This document shows, in pieces, positions 6,705-13,939 of a stretch of 15,105 nucleotides of DNA (position 1 is its first letter; each line of letters begins with the position of its first letter). The DNA lies in the NCBI GenBank assembly GCA_031552655.1, contig JAVBML010000059.1, positions 1-15,105 on the forward strand. Direction: 5' to 3'. The notes below the pieces were generated by a model, which worked only from the letters and a program-made list of their open reading frames with translations, had not been told where the DNA came from and did no database searches. This DNA comes from CAZTPH01 sp031552655. Lineage in GTDB: Bacteria; Pseudomonadota; Gammaproteobacteria; UBA9339. A program made the position numbers and the translations under genes.

Positions 6705-9700
6705 TTAACTTACCTTTTCTGCCATAGCTTTATATTTCTGCCAACTTCTGTTAACGTCGCTCTGAAGCTGCGCCAACAATTCCTCAGCTCGTTCAGGATG
6801 TTGAGATACTAGGGCATTGAATCTAGGTTCATTATATGCATAGTCGCGAATGGTAACGGTTGGCTCTTTGGAATCAAGCTGAAACGGATTTAAGCCCTCT
6901 ACCAAGCGCTGAGGATTATAGCGATACAATGGCCAATAGCCACTATTTACCGCCATCTTTTGCTGCTCAATGCCACGATTTAAATTATAGCCATGGGCGA
7001 TGCAATGACTGTAGGCAATAATTAAGGAAGGTCCATCATGACTTTCCGCTTCCGCAATGGCTTTGATTGCCTGAGCGGGGTTAGCACCAAGAGATATTTG
7101 AGCAACGTAAACACCACCATAGGTCATGGCAATCATACCAAGATCCTTGCGTGCCATGGATTTACCTGAAGTTGCAAATTTCGCTATGGCAGCACGCGGT
7201 GTTGACTTAGATGCTTGTCCACCGGTATTTGAATAAACAGCGGTATCCAATACCAAGACATTTACATTGCGATCCCCAGCTAAAACATGGTCCAAACCTC
7301 CGTAGCCAATATCATAGGCCCAACCATCACCACCAATTATCCAAACGCTATGATTCACTAAATGTTCAGACAAAATGGCCAGATGCTGAGCACGCTCACC
7401 TTCCACGGCTGACAATTTTTGTCGCAATTCTTTCACCATGGCTTTTTGTCGAGCGATAGACTTTTCATCCCTTTTAGCCATGCCATTAATAATTTCATCA
7501 ACTAATTGATCACCTACCTGCTCAGCGAAACTACGCAGTAACTCCACAGCTAATTCCCGTTGTTTATCTTCCGATACTTTAAAACCATAGCCAAATTCAG
7601 CATTATCTTCAAAGAGGGAATTTGACCAGGCGGGACCATGGCCATGAGCATCACAGCACCAAGGAGTTGTGGGTAAGTTACCGCCGTAGATGGAGGAGCA
7701 TCCCGTAGCATTGGCAACCACCATGCGATCTCCGAACAACTGACTAACGAGTTTAACATAGGGAGTCTCGCCGCATCCTGCACAGGCACTGGAAAATTCG
7801 AAATAGGGCTGCAAATATTGTAAATTCCTAACATTATTTGCATCAATTTCACTCTTTACTATATAGGGAATATTTTCAAAAAATTCAATATTTTTCCGTT
7901 CATTATCTAAACGTTCAGCCTTAGAGGTTAACATGATAGCTTTGATGCTACGATCATCTTTGTTCATAGCAGGACAAACTTCCTTGCATAAACCACAACC
8001 AGTACAATCTTCTATGTATACCTGCAATCTAAATTGATCATCAGCAAATTCCTTAACTCGACACTTTGCAGTGTAAAAACCTCCGGGAGCTGACTGCAGT
8101 TCTGCGGCACTAAAGTGCTTAGAACGTATGGCTCCATGGGGACAAATTAAACCACATTGTCCGCACTGAATGCAAAGCTCACTATTCCATTCAGCAACGT
8201 ATTGAGAAACATTGCGCTTTTCCCATTTAGTGGTTGCCGTTGGATAGGTACCATCTATCGGTAAGGCGCTAACGGGAAGTTCTTCGCCACGATCCGCCAT
8301 GATGGTAGCAATAACATTTTTAACAAAGCTTGGAGCTCTGTCGCTAATTATCGGAACCAATTCATGGGCTGTTGCCGAAACCTTCGCAGGAACTTGAACT
8401 TCGAATAAATTCGCAAGGGTTTGATCAACGGCGGCAAAATTTTGTTTAATTACCTCCTCCCCCTTGCGCTTATAAGTTTTTACAATGGCATCTTTGATTT
8501 TATTAATCGCATCTTCCCGTGGCAAAATTCCAGATATGGCAAAAAAACAGGTCTGCATTATGGTGTTAATTCTTGCTCCCATCCTAGTTTCTCTAGCTAC
8601 TTTGTAAGCATCGATAACATAAAATTTTATTTTCTTTTCAATGATTTTTTCAGCCACTACCCGAGGTAAGTGATCCCAAATTTCATTTACACCGAAGGGG
8701 CTATTTAATAGAAATGTGGCGCCTACACTAGCATTAGCTAACATCAAATCTGATTCTATGAAACCAAATTGATGGCAAGCAATGAAATCTGCTTCACTTA
8801 TCAAGTAGGGAGCATTAATTTGGTTAGGTGAAAAGCGTAGATGGGAGATAGTTTTAGAACCAGCCTTTTTTGAATCATAGACAAAGTAACCCTGAACATA
8901 GAGCTCCGTTTCATTGCCAATAATTTTTATGGTGTTCTTATTGGCACCAACGGTACCATCGGAGCCTAAACCATAGAAAATAGCTGTCTTTTCTTGGGAA
9001 TCCCTGGTAGTAAAGCTGGAATCATAGGCTAAACTAGAATTAGTTACATCGTCATGTATACCTATGGTAAAATGATTTTTAGGATTTGCCATTTTTAGTT
9101 CATCAAATACCGCTCGAGCCATGGCAGGAGTAAATTCCTTGGAAGATAAACCGTAGCGACCGCCAATAATTTTTGGATAGCCTCCGTGGCTTAGCTTTAA
9201 ATTACCCTGGCCTAGAGATTCTGAAATTACCGTTAAAACATCTTGATATAGTGGTTCTCCAAGTGAGCCTGGCTCCTTGGTACGATCTAGTACGGCTATG
9301 GATAGAGTACTTGGGGGTAAAATTTTAATAAAATGTTCAATGGGGAATGGACGATAGAGGCGAATGCTAATCATTCCCACTTTTTCCCCCTGCTTTCTTA
9401 GGCTATCCACGGCTTGCATAATCGCCTTAGTGCCAGAACCAATGGCAACAATAATACGTTCCGCCATGGGATCACCGTGGTACTCCACCAAACCATACTT
9501 TCTACCCGTAAGTTCAGCGAGACGATTCATATAACTTTCCACAATGGAGGGAACCAACGCATAGTAAGGGTTTACCGTTTCTCTTCCCTGAAAGTAAACA
9601 TCGGGATTTTGAGCCGTGCCGCGTATTACTGGATGTTCTGGGCTTAGAGCACGCTTTCTGTGGGCAATTACTAGTTCCTCATCTATCATTGCCCTGATTT

Positions 9701-10271
9701 GCGAATTATTTAGACAGCTAATTTTGTTGAATTCATGGCTAACTCGAAACCCTTCAAAAAAATGAATAAATGGAACCCGCGCTGCCAGAGTAGCTGCGTG
9801 AACTACTAATGCTAAATCATGGGCTTCCTGCACACTGCTGGAAGCAAGCATAGCAAAACCAGTGCTGCGAGCACTCATTACATCACTGTGATCTCCAAAA
9901 ATTGATAATCCTTGGCAAGCCAGAGATCTCGCAGATACGTGAATAACTGCCGGCGTCAATTCTCCAGCAATTTTGTACATATTTGGTAGCATAAGTAGCA
10001 ATCCCTGGGAAGCCGTATAGGTAGTTGCCAGAGATCCCGTTTGAAGAGCCCCATGGAGTACTCCCGCTGCCCCTGCCTCACTTTGCATTTCCACTACCTG
10101 GGGTACCGTATTCCAAATATTTTTTACACCATCTGCAGCCCATTGGTCGGCCAATTCCCCCATGGATGTAGATGGGGTGATGGGATAAATAGCACTCAAT
10201 TCCGTAACACGGTAAGCAATATACGCAACTGCTTCATTTCCATCCATAATTTTCATATTTTTATCATTCAT
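6705..10271 (-). CDS. nifJ: Pyruvate:ferredoxin (flavodoxin) oxidoreductase NifJ
   Basis: This single-chain PFOR of about 1,188 residues oxidises pyruvate with CoA to acetyl-CoA and CO2, reducing ferredoxin or flavodoxin. Near residue 30 is YPITPST of the pyruvate-binding domain. Around 690-770 is a two-cluster ferredoxin domain (CIQCGQCGLICP and CTGCGLCKEVCP). From about 828 comes the TPP domain, with CAGCGE, ATGCSSIYGGN, GDGWAYDIGYGG and SNTGGQAS; a late cysteine in SHCIAHG fits the fourth ligand of the proximal cluster, so all three [4Fe-4S] sites look intact. A GTG at 10274 directly precedes the ATG at 10271; I chose the ATG, though a Met six codons later is also possible. It follows the GltD-like gene by 27-30 bases and precedes ribF by 27. 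PFOR suggests anaerobic or microaerobic pyruvate use. Confidence 0.97.
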   Translation of the reverse strand: MNDKNMKIMDGNEAVAYIAYRVTELSAIYPITPSTSMGELADQWAADGVKNIWNTVPQVVEMQSEAGAAGVLHGALQTGSLATTYTASQGLLLMLPNMYKIAGELTPAVIHVSARSLACQGLSIFGDHSDVMSARSTGFAMLASSSVQEAHDLALVVHAATLAARVPFIHFFEGFRVSHEFNKISCLNNSQIRAMIDEELVIAHRKRALSPEHPVIRGTAQNPDVYFQGRETVNPYYALVPSIVESYMNRLAELTGRKYGLVEYHGDPMAERIIVAIGSGTKAIMQAVDSLRKQGEKVGMISIRLYRPFPIEHFIKILPPSTLSIAVLDRTKEPGSLGEPLYQDVLTVISESLGQGNLKLSHGGYPKIIGGRYGLSSKEFTPAMARAVFDELKMANPKNHFTIGIHDDVTNSSLAYDSSFTTRDSQEKTAIFYGLGSDGTVGANKNTIKIIGNETELYVQGYFVYDSKKAGSKTISHLRFSPNQINAPYLISEADFIACHQFGFIESDLMLANASVGATFLLNSPFGVNEIWDHLPRVVAEKIIEKKIKFYVIDAYKVARETRMGARINTIMQTCFFAISGILPREDAINKIKDAIVKTYKRKGEEVIKQNFAAVDQTLANLFEVQVPAKVSATAHELVPIISDRAPSFVKNVIATIMADRGEELPVSALPIDGTYPTATTKWEKRNVSQYVAEWNSELCIQCGQCGLICPHGAIRSKHFSAAELQSAPGGFYTAKCRVKEFADDQFRLQVYIEDCTGCGLCKEVCPAMNKDDRSIKAIMLTSKAERLDNERKNIEFFENIPYIVKSEIDANNVRNLQYLQPYFEFSSACAGCGETPYVKLVSQLFGDRMVVANATGCSSIYGGNLPTTPWCCDAHGHGPAWSNSLFEDNAEFGYGFKVSEDKQRELAVELLRSFAEQVGDQLVDEIINGMAKRDEKSIARQKAMVKELRQKLSAVEGERAQHLAILSEHLVNHSVWIIGGDGWAYDIGYGGLDHVLAGDRNVNVLVLDTAVYSNTGGQASKSTPRAAIAKFATSGKSMARKDLGMIAMTYGGVYVAQISLGANPAQAIKAIAEAESHDGPSLIIAYSHCIAHGYNLNRGIEQQKMAVNSGYWPLYRYNPQRLVEGLNPFQLDSKEPTVTIRDYAYNEPRFNALVSQHPERAEELLAQLQSDVNRSWQKYKAMAEKVS

Positions 10272-10301
10272 CACCTATTTACCCCATATTTTAATTAAAA
10301 A

Positions 10302-11906
10302 TTATCTGCCAACCATGACCATCGCTCCACAGGGACAGATCTTAGAACATTTACCACATCCTATGCAAGTCTCCTGATTTACTTTGGATACAATGCCATT
10401 GTGGTCGTGGTCGATGGCTCCAACGGGACATGCATTATAGCATTTTCCACAGCCAAAACAATTTCCACAGGAAAAACATCTACGGATTTCATGTTCTACT
10501 CTATCCCTATCTAAACCATGTCTAACCTCCTGAAATGAATCGCTTCTAGCATTAACATCTAGCATTGACTCTAAACTTTGCTGCGTTGGCTCCTCATCGA
10601 TATTTAATTTATCAAAGGAGCTAAGATCGGAACTGATATGCAACTTCTCAAATAGTGCAGGATTAGCGTTGCTTTTTTTAATAAAAACAGAGCCTTGTAA
10701 ATAGGCATTAATGTGGTAAGCAGCTTTTCTACCAGCACCCACAGCAATGGCTACGCCGCGTTCTCCGGGAATCATATCTCCTCCGGCAAAAATACCTCGG
10801 TGCCCAGTCATAAAGAAACTATCTACCACCACGGATCCGCTTGGTTGCACATCAACGCCGGGAATACTACACAGAAAATCCGTTTCCGGTATTTGGTTCA
10901 ATGCAAAAACTAAGGCACTTGCCCTGATTTTTTCACTACTTCCTGTACTCCTAGGACGTCCCCTAGCATCTAGTTCATTGATACCTACGGTAATAAAATT
11001 ATCCACAAATTCCAAAATACTTCTTAAAAATATAAATTCAATACCTTCATCCCGGGCATCACTAATTTCGTGGTTAAAAGCTGACATTTTATCCCTAGTG
11101 CGATGGTATACAATTGTTATTTTTTTTGTCCCCAGGCGCTTCGCAGTGCGGGCAACATCAATGGCCGTATTGCCACCACCATAGACAACTAAGTGCTCTC
11201 CCAGGGGAAGAGGATTATTGGATATAACTCCACGCAAGTAATCCACGGCATAGGTTACTCTATTACTGGTATTTATATTAATGGCTAAGTTATTACCGAC
11301 CTGGGCTCCTATTCCCAAAAATATAGCATCAAAATTTCCCGCCTTTTTTTCCGCTAGAACATCAGTAACGCGATGATTATATATGATTTTTATTCCCAAC
11401 GCAATTATGCGTTCAATCTCCCTAGATAGAATATCTTTTGGTAAACGATAGGCAGGAATACCATACATCATCATACCACCGGGTCGTGAAAGAGTCTCAT
11501 ATATGGTTACTTCGTGGCCGAGGGACCTTAAATAGTAGGCGGCTGAAAGTCCCGCAGGTCCGGAACCAATAATTAAAACTTTTTTACCCGTGACCAGTTT
11601 AGGAATATCCATGTGCCAGCCATTCTTAATAGCTAAATCTCCCACAAAGCGCTCAATGCAATGAATAGCTACGGTGGCATCATATTGAATTCTATTACAC
11701 CTGGTTTCACAATAATGATAGCATATCCTTCCGTGAACCGAGGGAAATGGATTTGTTTCTAAAATAGTCTTCCAGGATTTTTGAAATTCCCCTTTCTTAC
11801 TCCAATAAATCCAGCGCTGAATATCCTCGCCAGCTGGACATACTGCGTTGCATGGAGGAAGTTGGGAAACACAGAGCGATGTTTTTTTTGTGCGATGATT
11901 TTCCAT
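10302..11906 (-). CDS. GltD-like NAD(P)/FAD oxidoreductase with C-terminal 2x[4Fe-4S] domain
   Basis: This protein resembles the glutamate synthase small subunit (GltD/NfnB-type) but stands without a large subunit. The N-terminal Fe-S domain has LPPCNAVCPAGEDIQ and GRICYHYCETRCN. An FAD-binding Rossmann motif, GSGPAG, lies near residue 118, followed by a second dinucleotide motif GGGNTAIDVA for NAD(P)H and the FAD-contacting segment GIFAGGD. The C-terminus carries a ferredoxin-like module with CFSCGNCFGCGKCYNACP and CIGCGKCSKICP. It is probably an electron-transfer flavoprotein linking NAD(P)H and ferredoxin; this follows from the domains and from nifJ immediately downstream, not from any proven homologue. 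I use ATG 11906, which gives 534 aa; a GTG at 11927 would add seven residues. Neither has an ideal ribosome binding site. Confidence 0.85.
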   Translation of the reverse strand: MENHRTKKTSLCVSQLPPCNAVCPAGEDIQRWIYWSKKGEFQKSWKTILETNPFPSVHGRICYHYCETRCNRIQYDATVAIHCIERFVGDLAIKNGWHMDIPKLVTGKKVLIIGSGPAGLSAAYYLRSLGHEVTIYETLSRPGGMMMYGIPAYRLPKDILSREIERIIALGIKIIYNHRVTDVLAEKKAGNFDAIFLGIGAQVGNNLAININTSNRVTYAVDYLRGVISNNPLPLGEHLVVYGGGNTAIDVARTAKRLGTKKITIVYHRTRDKMSAFNHEISDARDEGIEFIFLRSILEFVDNFITVGINELDARGRPRSTGSSEKIRASALVFALNQIPETDFLCSIPGVDVQPSGSVVVDSFFMTGHRGIFAGGDMIPGERGVAIAVGAGRKAAYHINAYLQGSVFIKKSNANPALFEKLHISSDLSSFDKLNIDEEPTQQSLESMLDVNARSDSFQEVRHGLDRDRVEHEIRRCFSCGNCFGCGKCYNACPVGAIDHDHNGIVSKVNQETCIGCGKCSKICPCGAMVMVGR

Positions 11907-11992
11907 GATCTTAGACGTCAACCTCACTATTCATGGGAAATTAATTTAGTTTTGTTTAATTCAGACAGAAAATCAAACAAATATGCCAACTT

Positions 11993-12034
11993 GCTTTTTA
12001 CCTTACTACTAGCGACCAAACATGGGTAAATAGC
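11993..12034 (-). repeat. Ten-base inverted repeat between rpmA and the GltD-like gene
   Basis: GCTTTTTACC (11993-12002) and GGTAAATAGC (12025-12034) are inverted arms matching at nine of ten positions around a 22-base loop. It is just after the rpmA stop, within the 119-base spacer before the GltD-like gene. There is no immediate T-run, so it is not a textbook terminator. It could be a weak attenuating hairpin separating the ribosomal genes from the redox genes, or an operator. I see no clear promoter for the redox genes here. Confidence 0.35.
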
Positions 12035-12046
12035 ATGAAATCTATT

Positions 12047-12307
12047 TTATGAAATGCTTTCAACGTTTACAAAAACCTTGCCCTTAAATCCACGGGATTG
12101 AAATTTTACCAACCCATCGCTAAGAGCAAACAGCGTATAATCTTTACCTAGACCAACGTTTTTTCCGGGATGAAACTTAGTACCACGTTGGCGAACTAAA
12201 ATATTACCCGCTCTTATCTTTTGACCACCGAATAACTTAACTCCTAATCTCTTAGCATTAGAATCGCGACCATTTCTTGTACTCCCACCAGCCTTTTTAT
12301 GTGCCAT
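12047..12307 (-). CDS. rpmA: 50S ribosomal protein L27 (86 aa)
   Basis: L27 lies in the large subunit with its N-terminal tail reaching the peptidyl-transferase centre. The sequence starts MAHKKAGGSTRNGRDSNAKR and includes GVKLFGGQ, ILVRQRGTKFHPG and GLGKDYTLFAL, all typical. The length is normal, and no cleavable N-terminal extension like that of Firmicutes is present. It starts two bases after the rplU stop, the standard rplU-rpmA arrangement. The usual third gene, obgE/cgtA, is not downstream; the GltD-like gene is there instead. Confidence 0.98.
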   Translation of the reverse strand: MAHKKAGGSTRNGRDSNAKRLGVKLFGGQKIRAGNILVRQRGTKFHPGKNVGLGKDYTLFALSDGLVKFQSRGFKGKVFVNVESIS

Positions 12308-12309
12308 GA

Positions 12310-12627
12310 CTATAACCCCATGATATCTTTGATTTTTATTTCGGTAACATACTGTCTATGACCTTGCCTCTTCATATAATGCTTTCTACGACGAAATTTA
12401 ATTATATTAATTTTTTCTCCCCGTTTCTGAGCTAAAATATCAGCGTGAACCTTAGCTCCATCAATGTAGGGGGCACCAATTTTTGTCTCCGTCCCATTGG
12501 CAATGAGCAGCACTTCCTCAAATGTGATGGAATTACCACCATCACTATTCTCTAGTTTTTCTATCTGGATAGTATCTCCAGGTGCTACCCTATATTGTTT
12601 ACCACCGGTGGCAATAACTGCATACAT
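12310..12627 (-). CDS. rplU: 50S ribosomal protein L21 (105 aa)
   Basis: L21 binds 23S rRNA in the large subunit. The protein opens MYAVIATGGKQYRVAPGD and contains IGAPYIDGAKVHADIL, KIIKFRRRKHYMKRQGHRQ-like basic sequence (here INIIKFRRRKHYMKRQGH) and the C-terminal TEIKIKDI, all diagnostic. Length is close to the usual 103. The ATG at 12625-12627 has AGAGG about 11 bases upstream. It is the first gene of the minus-strand group, behind a clear sigma70-type promoter in the divergent spacer. Confidence 0.98.
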   Translation of the reverse strand: MYAVIATGGKQYRVAPGDTIQIEKLENSDGGNSITFEEVLLIANGTETKIGAPYIDGAKVHADILAQKRGEKINIIKFRRRKHYMKRQGHRQYVTEIKIKDIMGL

Positions 12628-12674
12628 AAATTATAAAGCCTCTTAACAGTTTAATATTTAGAAATTCGGACGCT

Positions 12675-12703
12675 ATTCTACGAAAAAAAATCTGCCAATG
12701 CAA
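12675..12703 (-). promoter_or_regulatory. Sigma70-type promoter for rplU-rpmA
   Basis: On the minus strand, TTGCAT (12698-12703) is followed by an exact 17-base spacer containing eight consecutive T residues, and then TAGAAT (12675-12680). The elements match TTGACA at four of six positions and TATAAT at five of six. Transcription would start near 12668, giving a leader of about 40 bases with AGAGG before the rplU ATG. It is a good housekeeping promoter in the right place. Confidence 0.65.
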
Positions 12704-12767
12704 GCCAACTAGAACTTTTTTCTTAAAATCTCTCTCATCTTGTATTTGTTCTCACTTTAGGCTAATT

Positions 12768-12796
12768 TTGTCATACATGTAATCATCGTTTATCAG
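12768..12796 (+). promoter_or_regulatory. Candidate promoter for the fis-dotU-icmF operon
   Basis: TTGTCA (12768-12773, five of six to consensus) lies 17 bases before TATCAG (12791-12796, four of six). It is in the divergent spacer and points toward fis. If used, transcription would begin almost at the Shine-Dalgarno GAGGAG (12804-12809), leaving hardly any leader. A TGTAAT at 12778-12783 is a better -10 but has no matching -35. The true promoter is therefore uncertain. Confidence 0.25.
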
Positions 12797-12820
12797 TTAT
12801 TTAGAGGAGAACCCTAGTTT

Positions 12821-13102
12821 ATGTCAAATAGTGCACGGAAGTTATCCGAACTTGATCAATGCTTGCGCAATGAATTGACAGAATATTTTAAATATGTGGA
12901 TGGCCATGCCATAGTAGGTTTATATAATATGGTAATTGGAGAGGTAGAAAAATCACTGCTGGAATCCGTAATGAAATATGTTAAATATCATCAAACTAAT
13001 GCCGCTCTGGTACTGGGTATGAGCCGTAGCACACTGCGAAAAAAATTGAAACTATATAACTTAGACCAGCAGCTGGGAAGCTATGACAAATCTGAAAATT
13101 AG
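12821..13102 (+). CDS. fis: Fis-family DNA-binding protein (93 aa)
   Basis: This is a homologue of Fis, the nucleoid-associated dimer that bends DNA and controls many promoters. Residues about 10-80 align throughout with the helical core of enterobacterial Fis: ELTEYF, GLYNMVIGEVEKSLLESVM, and the helix-turn-helix NAALVLGMSRSTLRKKLKLY. The ATG has GAGGAG 11 bases upstream. Two departures stand out. The N-terminus is short, so the mobile beta-hairpin arm needed for Hin/Gin recombinase stimulation appears missing. The C-terminus runs about 14 residues past the usual end (LDQQLGSYDKSEN). Fis is usually coupled to dusB; here its end overlaps a DotU-family gene by 20 bases. It may be the genome's only Fis or a paralogue dedicated to the secretion operon. 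Confidence 0.85.
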   Translation: MSNSARKLSELDQCLRNELTEYFKYVDGHAIVGLYNMVIGEVEKSLLESVMKYVKYHQTNAALVLGMSRSTLRKKLKLYNLDQQLGSYDKSEN

Positions 13103-13901
13103 AGATCAAGCTGAAAAGTTAAACTGCTCTCGGTACTCCTATCCTGGCTATCTTTCTCATATTTATACTTCGAATTATGGTATTAATCCATTAGTTTCAG
13201 CCTGCGATCAACTGCTAACCCTAATTTCTCTCCTAGAAGATGGTCCATTTCCCGATGATCGAGAAAATTTTTTCCTTGATCTGGTACAAGAAATTAAAGC
13301 CTTTGAACACCAAGCACGGCTAGCAAATTATGACTCAACCACCATAGCTTCGGCTAGCTATGCTCTATGCGTAGCCATAGACAACGCCGTTATTTCAAGT
13401 TCCCATGGTAAAAGTAGTGGCTGGAAATCCAAGCAACTACTGAATCATTTTCATACGAAGAATTCCGGCACCCAGGGGTTCCATAAAATAATAGAGCATT
13501 TTCTAAAAAATACTTCGCCAGCAAAATCAAATGATTTAGGAGAATTATTATATCTATGTCTTACGCTGGGATTTAGAGAGAAAAGAACGAGCACTAGAAA
13601 TAAAATTTCAACGATGCGCACTAATTTATATCAAGCTGCTAGACATCGCAGCAATGGGGATCTAAATGATATTGTTTCAACGAGGGATGACGAACAAGCA
13701 AAAAAAGAAAGTTCACCGCCACAACATGATCGCGGAATAAAAAAAATATTATCATCGATCGTGATAATATTAGTAGCCCTCAACGGCCTATGCTACGTAA
13801 TTAATGGCAGAAGAATTGATAGCTATCTTAGAAATAAGTATAATTTTGAAATTAGTAATTACATTCAAAGCATTGAAAAACAATCCATGGCTGCTAGCTA
13901 A
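13083..13901 (+). CDS. DotU/IcmH/TssL-family secretion protein (272 aa)
   Basis: DotU (IcmH) in type IVB systems and TssL in type VI systems are inner-membrane proteins with a cytoplasmic helical domain and one C-terminal membrane anchor; they stabilise IcmF/TssM. Family hallmarks are NPLV (35-38), a DLVQEIKAFEHQA helix (66-78), ASYALCVAIDNAV (91-103), W114 and LLNHFH (119-124), and DLGELLYLCLTLGF (151-164). A charged linker (about 186-220) leads to one hydrophobic helix at about 221-241 (ILSSIVIILVALNGLCYVI) and a 31-residue periplasmic tail. There is no OmpA-like peptidoglycan-binding domain, so it is the short form. The usual WGGE-like segment is replaced by NSGTQGF. The start overlaps fis by 20 bases; no other good start exists. 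Whether it belongs to type IVB or type VI cannot be settled from this gene. Confidence 0.85.
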   Translation: MTNLKIRDQAEKLNCSRYSYPGYLSHIYTSNYGINPLVSACDQLLTLISLLEDGPFPDDRENFFLDLVQEIKAFEHQARLANYDSTTIASASYALCVAIDNAVISSSHGKSSGWKSKQLLNHFHTKNSGTQGFHKIIEHFLKNTSPAKSNDLGELLYLCLTLGFREKRTSTRNKISTMRTNLYQAARHRSNGDLNDIVSTRDDEQAKKESSPPQHDRGIKKILSSIVIILVALNGLCYVINGRRIDSYLRNKYNFEISNYIQSIEKQSMAAS

Positions 13902-13939
13902 TTTATCAATCATCAAAATTACATTATGGATCAATATTC

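Noticed and set aside
8421..8669. Plus-strand open frame with hydrophobic residues
   Set aside because: It is antisense to the well-conserved nifJ coding sequence, so it is a frame shadow.
4312..10953. CCTAGG palindrome as a second repeated motif
   Set aside because: I found only about four copies in the window, close to what composition would give, unlike CCATGG.
10747..11184. Open frame of 145 codons on the plus strand
   Set aside because: It lies wholly antisense to the conserved GltD-like gene and its translation has no recognisable domain; it is a shadow frame.
12628..12820. Divergent spacer checked for an RNA gene or riboswitch
   Set aside because: It holds only promoter-like elements and AT-rich sequence; no stable stems or known L21 leader fold could be recognised by eye.
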